The translations under genes were made by a program, and so were the position numbers. A model generated the notes under the pieces. The model worked only from the letters and a program-made list of their open reading frames with translations, made no database searches and was not told the origin of the DNA. Below are positions 17,699-27,518 of a DNA stretch of 64,000 bases, piece by piece (the stretch's first letter is position 1; each line of letters opens with the position of its first letter). The stretch is from CAIKZZ01 sp036742455 (GTDB taxonomy: Bacteria; Pseudomonadota; Gammaproteobacteria; Steroidobacterales; Steroidobacteraceae): assembly GCA_036742455.1 (NCBI GenBank), contig DAINQU010000003.1:62001-126000 (forward strand), in the 5' to 3' direction.

Positions 17699-18600
17699 AG
17701 CGACTCCCCGATAATTCGGACTTCGGTTTCGAGGCGTACGCCTTGGCGAGCCAGAACGTCTGCCTGAACGCGGTCGATCAAATGTTCGATATCCCGCGCA
17801 GTCGCGTCGCCATCGTTAATCAAGAAATTCGCATGCTTTTCGGAGACGACCGCCCCGCCGATGCGCAGACCTTTCAGGCCGGAAGCCTCAATCAGTCGGG
17901 CAGCATGGTCGCCCGGTGGGTTCGTGAACGTGGAACCGCAACTCCATGCCCCGATCGGCTGCTTTGCCCGGCGCGCCTCGAGCAGGTCGCGGATCCTTTC
18001 CTGATGGGCGGAAGGATCGACACGAAACTCGAGTCGTGCGGCGATGAACCACTCGTTCGGGGTGGGAGCTTTGACGCGTCGATAACCGTACTCGTACTCG
18101 CTAGCGGAACGCGTCGCGATGTGACCAGCACGATCAACGACGTCCACTTCGACGACGTGGGGCCAGATTTCAGCGCCCCACGCGCCTGCGTTCATCGCCA
18201 ATGCCCCACCGACGGTGCCGGGAATTCCCGCAAAGAATTCCGCGGGACCCAGCAACCAGCGCGCGCACTGCCGGGCAATGCGCGCACACGGAACGCCTGC
18301 ATCCGCGTGTATACGGGTCTCGGCGATACGCTCAAGGTGGTTGACGCCCAGGTGCAACGAAATCACCACACCGCGCAAGCCACCGTCACGAACCAATACA
18401 TTGCTGCCCAAGCCCAGCCAATACACGGGGACTTCCGACGGCAAAACTGACAAGAATTGCGCCAATTCGCCGCGAGAGCGTGGCGTGAAATACGCATCAG
18501 CAGGCCCGCCGACATGCCACGACGTATGTCGCGACAAAGGCTCGTCGAACCGCACGGTCGGCAAGAATTCGCTCGGGATGATTTCGCGCAACGCAGTCAT
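17695..18600 (-). CDS. murB: UDP-N-acetylenolpyruvoylglucosamine reductase
   Basis: MurB reduces UDP-GlcNAc-enolpyruvate to UDP-MurNAc with NADPH and bound FAD. The 301 residues show the FAD-binding YWLGLGSNVLVRDGG and GIPGTVGGALAMNAGAWG, and the proton-donor serine in GSTFTNPPGDHAARLIEASG. EKHANFLINDGDATA is the usual C-terminal substrate motif. Its length and the lack of the extra loop make it a type II MurB, shorter than E. coli MurB (342). Placement between murC and ddl is typical of Xanthomonadales and Legionella, not of enterics. Confidence 0.97.
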   Translation of the reverse strand: MTALREIIPSEFLPTVRFDEPLSRHTSWHVGGPADAYFTPRSRGELAQFLSVLPSEVPVYWLGLGSNVLVRDGGLRGVVISLHLGVNHLERIAETRIHADAGVPCARIARQCARWLLGPAEFFAGIPGTVGGALAMNAGAWGAEIWPHVVEVDVVDRAGHIATRSASEYEYGYRRVKAPTPNEWFIAARLEFRVDPSAHQERIRDLLEARRAKQPIGAWSCGSTFTNPPGDHAARLIEASGLKGLRIGGAVVSEKHANFLINDGDATARDIEHLIDRVQADVLARQGVRLETEVRIIGESL

Positions 18601-20009
18601 AGTGCCGCCAGAGCCGACAGTTGGGTCGGCAAGTCATGCGCCACCGCACCGATATGACCGGCACCCATCGTTACGACAACATCCCCATCCCGTAGCAAAC
18701 CATAGAGCGCTTCGCTGAGCGACTCTACTTTGGCCACAAACACCGGCTCTACGCGCCCGCGCGTCCGTATCGCTCGGCATATAGCGCGACCGTCGGCATC
18801 CCGTATCGGGGCTTCTCCCGCTGCGTAGACTTCTGTCACCAGCAAGACGTCCGCTCGCGACAGGACATCGGCGAAATCATCCAGCAAGTCCCGAGTGCGG
18901 GTGTACCGATGCGGCTGAAACGCCAGCACGATTCGACGGCCGTGCCAGCCCTGCCGAATCGCTTCCAGCGTTGCCGCAACCTCGGTAGGGTGATGACCGT
19001 AGTCATCAATAATCGTGATACGTCCGCACGGCAATTCAGGTTCAGCGATCACCTGAAGTCGGCGATCGATGCCCTCAAAATTTGCGAGCGCGCGCTGAAT
19101 GGAAGCATCGTCAATACCGACTTCCGTTGCGATCGCAATTGCGGCCAGTGCATTGAGCACGTTGTGATGACCAGGCACTGCGAGCGTGACCACCAAGTCA
19201 CCATGATTTTCCGGTCGAACTACCGTGAGCTTCGTCTTCGGGCCAGCTCGGTCGATCGCAATCCCGCGATAGTCCGCTTTTTCCGATGTGCCGTAGGTCA
19301 CGATGGGGCGCGCAATCGAAGGCATGACCGAGGCGAGCTCGGGATCATCCACGCACAGCACGGCTAATCCATAGAACGGCAGGTTATGCAGGAAATCCAC
19401 AAAGCTCTGCTTGAGTTTTGCGAAATCGCCGCCGTGGGTGACCAAATGATCGTTATCGATATTCGTAACGACGGCCATCATCGGCTGCAAATGCAAGAAG
19501 GATGCGTCGCTCTCGTCGGCTTCAGCGACAAGGTACGTTCCGGTTCCCAAGCGAGCGTTCGCATCGGCGCTCTTTAGACGACCGCCAATGACGAATGTGG
19601 GATCCTCGCCGCCCTCGGCCAAGATGCTGGCGACGAGACTCGTCGTCGTCGTTTTTCCATGCGAACCGGCGATCGCGATGCCGCTCCGGAACCGCATGAG
19701 CTCCGCGAGCATCTCCGCACGCTGCACCACCGGGACCCGGGATGCGTGGGCCGCAACGACTTCTGGGTTCTCCGCAGAAACCGCACTCGATACGACGACA
19801 ACGTTGGCGCCAGTCACATTTTCCGCGGCATGCCCGAAGAAGATTTTCGCGCCGAGGCTCGACAAGCGATCGGTCACCGAATTGGCGCGCAAATCGGAGC
19901 CCTGAACCGCATAGCCGAGATTCAAAAGAACCTCCGCGATGCCGCCCATCCCGCTGCCACCGATACCGATAAAGTGGATGCGCTGAATCCGACGGAACTG
20001 GGTGTTCAT
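18597..20009 (-). CDS. murC: UDP-N-acetylmuramate-L-alanine ligase
   Basis: MurC adds L-alanine to UDP-MurNAc with ATP. The 470-residue protein has the N-terminal dinucleotide-like fold HFIGIGGSGMGGIAEVL, the ATP loop AGSHGKTTTTSLVA, and the Mur ligase motifs DNDHLVTH and FQPHRYTRT. The ATG at 20009 overlaps the murG stop by 4 bases and gives the normal start NTQFRRIQRIHFIG; the open frame continues 10 codons further into murG without reason to use it. Confidence 0.97.
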   Translation of the reverse strand: MNTQFRRIQRIHFIGIGGSGMGGIAEVLLNLGYAVQGSDLRANSVTDRLSSLGAKIFFGHAAENVTGANVVVVSSAVSAENPEVVAAHASRVPVVQRAEMLAELMRFRSGIAIAGSHGKTTTTSLVASILAEGGEDPTFVIGGRLKSADANARLGTGTYLVAEADESDASFLHLQPMMAVVTNIDNDHLVTHGGDFAKLKQSFVDFLHNLPFYGLAVLCVDDPELASVMPSIARPIVTYGTSEKADYRGIAIDRAGPKTKLTVVRPENHGDLVVTLAVPGHHNVLNALAAIAIATEVGIDDASIQRALANFEGIDRRLQVIAEPELPCGRITIIDDYGHHPTEVAATLEAIRQGWHGRRIVLAFQPHRYTRTRDLLDDFADVLSRADVLLVTEVYAAGEAPIRDADGRAICRAIRTRGRVEPVFVAKVESLSEALYGLLRDGDVVVTMGAGHIGAVAHDLPTQLSALAAL

Positions 20010-21085
20010 GCCACACCCCGCTCGGTCTGCTTCAGACACACTGCCGCAAGCACTTCGTCGGTACCCGCTTTGGCTGCACTCAATGCGGCGCGACTCATGC
20101 GCGCAAGCGCGTCGCCGCTCTCCGTTGCCATAGACTGCAGGGCCGAAGCGAGCCGGGCCGGCGTCAACTCTGACTCGGGTATCAAGACCGCGGCATTGCG
20201 GTCCGACAGATACCGGGCATTGACGGTCTGATGATCATCGACCGCTGCTGGGAACGGGACCAATATCGCCGGCAATCCTGCGGCGGCCAACTCAGCCACC
20301 GTGAGGGCCCCGCTGCGGGTGATTGCGAAATCAGCCCAGGCATAAGCGCCGGCCATGTCGTCGATGAATTCACAAACGGTGGCTTCAATTCCAAGAGTCG
20401 CATAGGCCGCCTGAACGGCTTCTAACCGACCACGACCTGTCTGATGCATGACCAGCGGACGATGCGCCGGCGAAATTCCGGCCAGCGCCTGCGGCACGAT
20501 GCGATTCAAGACGAGCGCACCTTGGCTGCCACCGAAGACCAGCAATCGCGGCGGTGAGTGCGCTGTCGCGCGTTCTGCGCCGATGGCCTCGATCTCACGA
20601 CGCACCGGATTGCCGACAGAGATCGCACCCACCTGACGAGGGAAGGCACCCGGAAATGCCTCCGCAACAACGGTCGCCAGGCGGGAAAGCACCCGATTGG
20701 TGAAGCCCGCAACGGCGTTCTGCTCGTGAATCACCAATGGGATACCCATCAGGCGGGCCGCGAGACCGCCAGGACCGGCGACAAAGCCGCCGAGCCCCAA
20801 TACAACGTCGGGCCTAACACGCCGCATCACAGCCAGCGACTCCGCGAGCGCGCGCGCGAGCCGGAACGGCGCGCCCAACCAACTTCCAAGTCCCTTGCCG
20901 CGCAGCCCCCCGACACGCACCCATTCCATGGGGATGCCTGCCGCCGGGACTAAGCGGGCCTCTATTCCGGTGCGAGTACCCAGCCATGCAAGCCGGCAAC
21001 CGCTCTGCTCCAAAACGCGTGCGACGGCGAGCGCCGGGAAAACGTGCCCGCCCGTGCCGCCTGCCATTATGAGGACGGTCGTCAT
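20006..21085 (-). CDS. murG: UDP-GlcNAc:undecaprenyl-PP-MurNAc-pentapeptide transferase
   Basis: MurG adds GlcNAc to lipid I to make lipid II at the cytoplasmic face of the membrane. The 359 residues form a GT-B glycosyltransferase: the N-terminal glycine loop IMAGGTGGHVFPALAVA, the second loop VFGGSQGALVLN, and the donor-binding TRSGALTVAELAAAGLPAILVPFPAAVDDHQ. The ATG at 21085 overlaps ftsW by 4 bases; 64 further codons upstream in frame lie inside ftsW and are not used. Confidence 0.97.
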   Translation of the reverse strand: MTTVLIMAGGTGGHVFPALAVARVLEQSGCRLAWLGTRTGIEARLVPAAGIPMEWVRVGGLRGKGLGSWLGAPFRLARALAESLAVMRRVRPDVVLGLGGFVAGPGGLAARLMGIPLVIHEQNAVAGFTNRVLSRLATVVAEAFPGAFPRQVGAISVGNPVRREIEAIGAERATAHSPPRLLVFGGSQGALVLNRIVPQALAGISPAHRPLVMHQTGRGRLEAVQAAYATLGIEATVCEFIDDMAGAYAWADFAITRSGALTVAELAAAGLPAILVPFPAAVDDHQTVNARYLSDRNAAVLIPESELTPARLASALQSMATESGDALARMSRAALSAAKAGTDEVLAAVCLKQTERGVA

Positions 21086-22269
21086 CGTGCCGGGCCCCGG
21101 ATGGCGACGGTTCGTGAGCTCTGGGTCTCGTGATGCACGCGCAAAACGATACCGACCCATGCCAACGTGACGAGCAGGCTGGACCGACCGTACGACAGTA
21201 GCGGCAGCGTTAATCCCTTCGTCGGCAAGGCGCCGAGGTTCACGGCGACATTGATAAACGCCTGCAACGCGATCCATACGCCGAACGAGGCGGCTAGATA
21301 GGATTGGAACTTCAAGCCAGCGTCCGCCGCATCACGAGCGATGACAAGGGCACGGTACGAGATCGCCAAGAACGTCAAGATCAATCCAGCGACGGCGAAA
21401 AAGCCCAACTCTTCGGCATAGACCGAAAAGACAAAGTCCGTATGGGCCTCAGGCAGCCACAGTAACTTCTGTACGGATCCGCCCAGCCCCACACCGAACC
21501 ATTCGCCACGGCCGATAGCCATGAGCGCTTGAGTCAATTGATATCCCGTTCCCTCAGGATCTTTCCACGGGTTCAGGAAGACGATGGTGCGAGCGAGTCG
21601 CCACGGGGTGAGCCAGACCACCAGCCCGACAGGCACTGACACGGCTGCCGCGATCGCGGCCAAAAACCGCATTTGCGCGCCAGCCAGGAACAGCATCGTC
21701 AACCCGGTCAACATGATTACGATGCCGGCACCGAGATCGGGCTCAAGCAAGAGCAGGAAACACGCCGCGCCCAACATCCCCAGCGGCTTCACGATCCCGA
21801 AAAGCGACGTTCTGATCTCTTCCTCGCGCCGCACGAGATAGCTGCACAGATAGATAAAGATCAACACTCGAGAGGCTTCGGACGCCTGAAAGTTGGCGCC
21901 AAACAGGTGCAACCAACGACGGCTGCCGTTCACTTTCGCGCCGATACCCGGAATAAGAACGAGGACGAGCAGTGCGAGTGAGAGCCCCAGCAGAAGGTAA
22001 GCGTTCTTCTGCCACTTTTCGGTTGGCACCCGCACGACCCATGCAGCGACCAATACCCCTGCAAAGCCGAATAACAACTGCTTTTCAAGGAATGAGAACG
22101 GATCGCCTTCCTTCGCCGCAAGCGCGACGGAGGCGGAACCCACCATAACAACGCCGAGCAACAGGAGAATTCCGGTCAAGATCGTAATGACCGGGTCAAT
22201 CTGGATACGATTCTTTTGCAGACGCGTCGGCGCACTGCCCGGTACCACGGTGGATGCTGGCGCAGTCAT
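21082..22269 (-). CDS. ftsW: SEDS-family septal peptidoglycan glycosyltransferase FtsW
   Basis: FtsW polymerises lipid II at the septum together with FtsI. The 395-residue protein has about ten membrane segments after a cytoplasmic tail, with the SEDS landmarks VNGSRRWLHLFGANFQASE, LLLLEPDLGAG (the catalytic acidic residue lies here), LTPWRLARTIVFLNPWKDPEGTGYQ (split over a long periplasmic loop) and TKGLTLPLLSYGRSSLL. The E. coli motif ends SYGGSS; here arginine replaces the second glycine. It overlaps both neighbours by 4 bases. Confidence 0.96.
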   Translation of the reverse strand: MTAPASTVVPGSAPTRLQKNRIQIDPVITILTGILLLLGVVMVGSASVALAAKEGDPFSFLEKQLLFGFAGVLVAAWVVRVPTEKWQKNAYLLLGLSLALLVLVLIPGIGAKVNGSRRWLHLFGANFQASEASRVLIFIYLCSYLVRREEEIRTSLFGIVKPLGMLGAACFLLLLEPDLGAGIVIMLTGLTMLFLAGAQMRFLAAIAAAVSVPVGLVVWLTPWRLARTIVFLNPWKDPEGTGYQLTQALMAIGRGEWFGVGLGGSVQKLLWLPEAHTDFVFSVYAEELGFFAVAGLILTFLAISYRALVIARDAADAGLKFQSYLAASFGVWIALQAFINVAVNLGALPTKGLTLPLLSYGRSSLLVTLAWVGIVLRVHHETQSSRTVAIRGPAR

Positions 22270-23579
22270 GCTGACAACCTCCGTGCCGCACGAGCGAAGG
22301 CCAACCCACGCTCTGAGTAATTCCGATACATATCAAGGCTCGCGCACGCCGGAGAGAGGAGCACCACGTCTCCAGGCTGTGCGGCCTTCGCGGCAGCGCT
22401 GACCGCGCTGTCCATGTCCACCGCATACTCCGTCGGACAGACGGTCGCGACAGCAGCAGCGATCGCTTCACGGTCCCGGCCAATCAATACGGCGTAACGG
22501 ACTCGCCCCGCGAACGCACGGCTCAAGGGAGAAAAATCCTGACCTTTCCCGTCGCCACCGGCGATCAGCACGATGGGCTGGGGCAGCCCAGCAATCGCGG
22601 CGATCGTTGCGCCGACATTGGTGCCCTTCGAGTCATCAATGAAGATAACGCCGTCGTGTTCCGCAACCACCTGCATCCGGTGCGGCAAGCCAGAAAAGCC
22701 CCGCAATGTCGCCAACATCGAATCGCGTGGCAATCCGATAGCGTCACCCATTGCAAGTGCCGCAAGCGCATTCACCGCGTTATGCATGCCAGGAATACCC
22801 AGCTCCTGCACACGCATCAAAGGCTCGCCCGCAACGACGATCCAATCCTGATCTACCGTGTATTCAATTCCCGACGATCCTGTGCCGAATTGCACGCGTC
22901 GAGCATTGCCGATATCCATACCTTTTACGATGGGGTCATCGGCGTTAACGACGGCAACCCGCGCGTTTTTGAAAATGCGCGCTTTCGCTTGCGAATACGC
23001 CGCTAGATCATCGTACCGATCCATATGGTCGGGGGTGACGTTCAGAACGACCGCAGCCTCAAGTCGTAGGCTACTGGTGGATTCCAATTGGTAGCTCGAC
23101 AACTCTAAGACATAGAAATCGGGCGTTGCGCGCGTGAGCAACTCAAGCGCCGGCTCGCCAAGATTCCCGCCGGCATAAGCCATCTTGCCGCTATGTTCAA
23201 TCATCGCAGCCAGCAGCGTGGTTACTGTGCTCTTGCCGTTCGTGCCCGTCACGGCCACGACCGGAGCGGTATGGGCTTGCGCAAAGAGTTCGATATCACC
23301 GACAACGGGGATACCCCGCTGATCGGCGTCTTGGAGGATTTTCTCGCGCGCGGAGATCCCGGGAGACACGACGATGCGGTCCACGCCGGAGAGCAATTCG
23401 CTGTCAAATTGCCCGAATGTCGTACGTACCGCCGCACCCAAGTCGCGAATTTCCTCGCAGCCAGGGGGATCGATACGCGAATCGTTGACCGTCACGTCTT
23501 CCCCGTGCGCAAGCAACCACCGCACCACCGAAACACCGGTTTTGCCGAGGCCAAGCACGAGGTTGCGACGGTTGGTCAT
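22266..23579 (-). CDS. murD: UDP-N-acetylmuramoylalanine-D-glutamate ligase
   Basis: MurD adds D-glutamate to UDP-MurNAc-L-Ala. The 437-residue protein begins with the substrate-binding Rossmann part (LVLGLGKTGVSVVRWLL), followed by the ATP loop VTGTNGKSTVTTLLAAMI, the central NVTPDHMDRY and the C-terminal domain with LIAGGDGKGQDFSPL and LSPACASLDMYRNYSERG. Its ATG shares one base with the mraY stop (TAATG), a common coupling arrangement. Confidence 0.97.
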   Translation of the reverse strand: MTNRRNLVLGLGKTGVSVVRWLLAHGEDVTVNDSRIDPPGCEEIRDLGAAVRTTFGQFDSELLSGVDRIVVSPGISAREKILQDADQRGIPVVGDIELFAQAHTAPVVAVTGTNGKSTVTTLLAAMIEHSGKMAYAGGNLGEPALELLTRATPDFYVLELSSYQLESTSSLRLEAAVVLNVTPDHMDRYDDLAAYSQAKARIFKNARVAVVNADDPIVKGMDIGNARRVQFGTGSSGIEYTVDQDWIVVAGEPLMRVQELGIPGMHNAVNALAALAMGDAIGLPRDSMLATLRGFSGLPHRMQVVAEHDGVIFIDDSKGTNVGATIAAIAGLPQPIVLIAGGDGKGQDFSPLSRAFAGRVRYAVLIGRDREAIAAAVATVCPTEYAVDMDSAVSAAAKAAQPGDVVLLSPACASLDMYRNYSERGLAFARAARRLSA

Positions 23580-24664
23580 TACCGTACCTTGAGGGTCGCA
23601 AGACCGGCCAATACCAACACGACTGTGATTATCCAGAAGCGAACAATCACCTTCGGCTCCGCCCAGCCCTTTAACTCAAAGTGATGATGTATCGGCGCCA
23701 TGCGGAAGATCCGCTTGCCCGTCAGCTTGAACGAAGCCACTTGGAGGATGACGGAGACCGTTTCGAGTACAAACACGCCACCCATCACAAACAGCACGAT
23801 CTCTTGGCGAACGATAACAGCCGTTGTGCCGAGCGCGGCGCCGAGCGCCAGCGCCCCCACATCGCCCATGAACACTTGTGCCGGATACGTGTTAAACCAG
23901 AGGAACCCGAGTCCAGCACCCACCAACGTCGACGTGAAAATCAATATTTCACCGACACCAGCCACGTGCGGTATTAGTAGGTAGTTTGCGAATATCGCAT
24001 TACCAGCCGCGTACGCGAACACGCCGAGTGCGCCCGCCACCATCACCGAGGGCATGATGGCCAGACCATCGAGACCGTCGGTTAGATTCACCGCATTGCT
24101 AGTGCCCACAATGACGAAGTAGGTCAAGGCGACAAATCCGACAGACCCGAGGGGAATGGCCACATCTTTGAAAAGCGGCAAGTGCAAATCGGTTGCCACA
24201 GGCGAATTCGATACTGCGAGCAGCGCTATTGCAGCAGCGATTCCAGCAACGGACTGCGCCAAATACTTCCAACGCGCAGCAAGCCCTTTTGAATTTCCAA
24301 CAACGAGCTTCAAGTAGTCGTCATAAAAGCCAATCAAGCCGAATGCCGCAGTCACTGCCACGACAATCCAAATGTAACGGTTGCTTAGATCGGACCACAG
24401 CAGCGTCGATCCGATCATGGCGACCAGTATCAGCGCGCCGCCCATCGTCGGCGTACCCTGCTTCTTCAGATGCGACTGCGGGCCGAAGTCCCGTACGTTC
24501 TGGCCAATCTGACGTTCCGTCAGACGCCGAATCATCCAGGGACCGACCACCAGTGCGATGAGTAGCGCCGTGAGGGCCGCCAAAATGGCCCGCAACGTGA
24601 GGTACGAGAACACACGAAACATCGTGTGTTGCTGTGAAAGAAGTTCGGCAAGGCGGTATAGCAC
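23579..24664 (-). CDS. mraY: Phospho-N-acetylmuramoyl-pentapeptide transferase
   Basis: MraY transfers phospho-MurNAc-pentapeptide to undecaprenyl phosphate, making lipid I. The 361-residue protein has about ten membrane helices and the conserved cytoplasmic motifs KKQGTPTMGG, FYDDYLKL, NAVNLTDGLDGLA, GDVGALALG and the metal-site histidines in APIHHHFELKGW. The GTG at 24664 is preferred: from it the first 27 residues align without gaps with E. coli MraY, and GAGG lies upstream. A TTG at 24673 overlapping murF (TTGA) is the alternative. Confidence 0.96.
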   Translation of the reverse strand: MLYRLAELLSQQHTMFRVFSYLTLRAILAALTALLIALVVGPWMIRRLTERQIGQNVRDFGPQSHLKKQGTPTMGGALILVAMIGSTLLWSDLSNRYIWIVVAVTAAFGLIGFYDDYLKLVVGNSKGLAARWKYLAQSVAGIAAAIALLAVSNSPVATDLHLPLFKDVAIPLGSVGFVALTYFVIVGTSNAVNLTDGLDGLAIMPSVMVAGALGVFAYAAGNAIFANYLLIPHVAGVGEILIFTSTLVGAGLGFLWFNTYPAQVFMGDVGALALGAALGTTAVIVRQEIVLFVMGGVFVLETVSVILQVASFKLTGKRIFRMAPIHHHFELKGWAEPKVIVRFWIITVVLVLAGLATLKVR

Positions 24665-24669
24665 TTCCG

Positions 24670-26037
24670 TCAACCCTCTAGACTGGATTCGTTAACCAGC
24701 GCATCGACAAGACGCTCAAGGCGATTGACGCGAGAGCCCTTAACGAGAAGCGTGATGTCGCTCGGGATGTGCTGCTTGAGGTGAGACGCGAGCAATTCAA
24801 CGGTATCGAACGACTCGGCACCCGCACCAAACGCAGCCGCCGCATGAACAGCGAGGTCACCGACGGTATACAGTCGCTCAATCCCCGCTCGGCGAGCGTC
24901 CACACCGGCTCGGTGATGAGCACTCATCGATGCATCACCTAATTCGGCCATGTTCCCCAGCACGAGCCAACGGCGGCCGGCCACAGTCCCTACCGCTTCT
25001 AGCGCAACGTCTAGGCTGGTGGGATTCGCGTTATAGGTGTCATCAATAACGCATGCTCCGCTAAGCGCGCGCTTCACTTCGAGTCGACCTCGGACAGGCG
25101 AGACCTGCATGAGACCGGACGCAATTTGAGCTGGCGTACACCCCAAGCTCCCTGCCACCGCTGCTGCGGCCAGTGCATTCTGGACGTTGTGGCGACCAAC
25201 CAAGCCCAACGACACGCGCGCGGCTCCGACTGGGCATCTCAGCTCAAATTGCTGGGACTCTCCCGCGTGACCACTCACGCTGATATCGCCACGAATGGTT
25301 ACGGCTGCGCCATCCTTGAGTCCGAATTCGACGATCGTGTCCGCCCGATTCATTTGGCGCCAGAGATCGGCGAACGCATCGTCGGCGTTGATGACCGCCG
25401 TCGCCGATCGGTCGAGACCTGCGAACAACTCGCCCTCTGCGCGAGCCGCACCTTCGAGGCTACCGAAACCTTCCAGGTGCTCCTCACCGGCATTCGTCAC
25501 GATGCCAACGGTCGGAGCGGCCAGCGCCACCAGCGCCGCCACCTCGCCGGGATGATTCGCGCCAATCTCAATCACCGCAGTCGCGTGACTGGGCTCGAGA
25601 GCCAGCAGGGTTAAGGGCACGCCGATATGATTATTGAGCGTACCTTTGGTTGCATGGCACGGCCCAAGCAAAGAGAGAATGGTGGCGATCATCCCTTTGG
25701 TTGTAGTTTTGCCATTACTACCGGCAACACCCACGACAGGAATGTTGAAATTACGCCGCCACGCTGCGGACGCAGCTTGCAGCGCTAGCAATGTGTCCCC
25801 AACGACGATTTGCGGCACTGACACATCGCATTTGCGATCAACCACAACCGCCACAGCACCGTTATCAATAGCGGCGCTCAAATAGTTGTGACCGTCGAAA
25901 CGATCGCCCTTCAATGCAAAGAATAGCGCCCCTGGGGTACACGTCCGCGAGTCAATCGATACCGCAGAAAAGCCACCGTCGTCACCGACAAGTGAGCCCT
26001 GCATCGCCGCGGCAAATTCCGAAAGTTGACGGTTCAT
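24670..26037 (-). CDS. murF: UDP-MurNAc-tripeptide-D-alanyl-D-alanine ligase
   Basis: MurF completes the pentapeptide by adding D-Ala-D-Ala. The 455-residue protein has the short N-terminal UDP-binding domain (SIDSRTCTPGALFFALKGDR), the ATP loop VAGSNGKTTTKGMIATIL, EIGANHPGEVAAL and the C-terminal VIDDTYNANPTSLDVALEAV. Its ATG overlaps the murE stop by 4 bases. It is cytoplasmic and acts just before MraY, the next gene. Confidence 0.97.
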   Translation of the reverse strand: MNRQLSEFAAAMQGSLVGDDGGFSAVSIDSRTCTPGALFFALKGDRFDGHNYLSAAIDNGAVAVVVDRKCDVSVPQIVVGDTLLALQAASAAWRRNFNIPVVGVAGSNGKTTTKGMIATILSLLGPCHATKGTLNNHIGVPLTLLALEPSHATAVIEIGANHPGEVAALVALAAPTVGIVTNAGEEHLEGFGSLEGAARAEGELFAGLDRSATAVINADDAFADLWRQMNRADTIVEFGLKDGAAVTIRGDISVSGHAGESQQFELRCPVGAARVSLGLVGRHNVQNALAAAAVAGSLGCTPAQIASGLMQVSPVRGRLEVKRALSGACVIDDTYNANPTSLDVALEAVGTVAGRRWLVLGNMAELGDASMSAHHRAGVDARRAGIERLYTVGDLAVHAAAAFGAGAESFDTVELLASHLKQHIPSDITLLVKGSRVNRLERLVDALVNESSLEG

Positions 26038-27518
26038 GCCGCCACCTTGGTCATTTCGGCCGCAATGGCTCGATCACTGAAGTATTTCGCTTCAGACCCG
26101 TATATCTGATAGTCCTCGTGTCCTTTGCCTGCGACCAAAACGACATCGCCTGCTTTCGCACGAGCAATCGTCTCGCGTATCGCGGTGGCGCGATCGCGCT
26201 CGACGTGTACCGTCAAATCATGAGCAACACCCGCCAAGATCATCGCGACGATTTGCTCGGGATCTTCTGTACGCGGATTATCGTCGGTCACAACGACATG
26301 GTCGGCACGCGTACACGCGATACGACCCATCAATGGCCTCTTGCCGCCATCGCGGTCGCCACCGCATCCGAAGACGCAGTACAACTCACCGCTGACATGC
26401 GCGCGCAACGCCGATAGCGCTTTCTCCAACGCATCCGGTGTATGTGCATAGTCCACGACAACCAATGGCCCGTTTGGAACGGAGAATGTCTCCATGCGCC
26501 CAGGAGGAGCGGCCACGACAGCCAATCGCTCGGTTGCCTCTGCCAGCGATACACCCGACGCGAGCAATAACGCCAAGACAATCAACGCATTTTCAGCGTT
26601 GAATCGACCGACCAAGCGCGTTTCGAAGTCAAAGAGCCCTAAATGGCTCTCACCTTGAATACGGAGCCCCGTCGGAGTTGGGTCAATCTGGGTAGCCACC
26701 AGGTAGTGCCGATGGGCAGGCGTCTTGCCTGACACACTCACCGCCCACACGCAGACCGCGTCGGAAACGCGAGCCGCAAGCTGGGCGCCGAACGCGTCGT
26801 CGACGTTAACAATGGCGTGCCGTAAATTTCGACCGATGAAGAGCCGCTCTTTGGCCGCACCGTACGCGTCCATCGTGCCGTGATAATCGAGATGGTCACG
26901 CGTCAGATTGGTGAACGCTGCCAACGGAATCGTCACACCGGCGACTCGATCCTGATCCAACGCATGGGATGACACTTCCATTCCCACGTGCCGCGCGCCT
27001 GCAGCCACGAACCCTGCCAGATAGCGGTGCACGGAGAAGACGTCCGCAGTGGTGTGCGTTGTCGGCTCGAGCTCAGGGGGGCGACCGGCGCCCAACGTCC
27101 CAAGATACGCCGCAGTCTCCGTCCGACACAGTGCGTACAGCCACGCGCAGGTCGTCTTTCCATTCGTCCCGGTGATTCCCGCGACCTCGAGCTGCGCTGA
27201 GGGCGAGCCGTACGCGCGGTCGGCTATTTCACCGAGCCGAGCCGCAAGCGCAGGCACCGGCACGGAGCATGCGTGCTCACCGATACTATCAATCGGACCA
27301 TCCGAAGGATCGTGCAAAATGGCAACCGCGCCGCGTGCAACCGCAGAGCTTACATGTCGCAATCCGTGGGAAAGTCGGCCAGCAACTGCAACAAATGCAT
27401 CACCAGGCTCAACGGATCGACTGTCCAAACGAAGATTCGCAACACTCAAGGGCGCGCACGTCGCAATACCCTGCAACGCAGCCGACAGATCGATGACGCC
27501 TGGACGAGGCGCGCTCAC
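26034..27518 (-). CDS. murE: UDP-MurNAc-tripeptide synthetase (meso-diaminopimelate-adding)
   Basis: MurE adds the third residue of the stem peptide. The 494-residue protein has LRLDSRSVEPGDAFVAVAG, the ATP loop ITGTNGKTTCAWLYALC and the specificity motif DNPRTEDP. DNPR is the signature of meso-diaminopimelate enzymes, as opposed to lysine enzymes, so the wall is of the usual Gram-negative type. The GTG start at 27518 overlaps the ftsI stop by 4 bases (GTGA). The C-terminal motif VAGKGHEDYQIYG is also typical. Confidence 0.97.
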   Translation of the reverse strand: MSAPRPGVIDLSAALQGIATCAPLSVANLRLDSRSVEPGDAFVAVAGRLSHGLRHVSSAVARGAVAILHDPSDGPIDSIGEHACSVPVPALAARLGEIADRAYGSPSAQLEVAGITGTNGKTTCAWLYALCRTETAAYLGTLGAGRPPELEPTTHTTADVFSVHRYLAGFVAAGARHVGMEVSSHALDQDRVAGVTIPLAAFTNLTRDHLDYHGTMDAYGAAKERLFIGRNLRHAIVNVDDAFGAQLAARVSDAVCVWAVSVSGKTPAHRHYLVATQIDPTPTGLRIQGESHLGLFDFETRLVGRFNAENALIVLALLLASGVSLAEATERLAVVAAPPGRMETFSVPNGPLVVVDYAHTPDALEKALSALRAHVSGELYCVFGCGGDRDGGKRPLMGRIACTRADHVVVTDDNPRTEDPEQIVAMILAGVAHDLTVHVERDRATAIRETIARAKAGDVVLVAGKGHEDYQIYGSEAKYFSDRAIAAEMTKVAA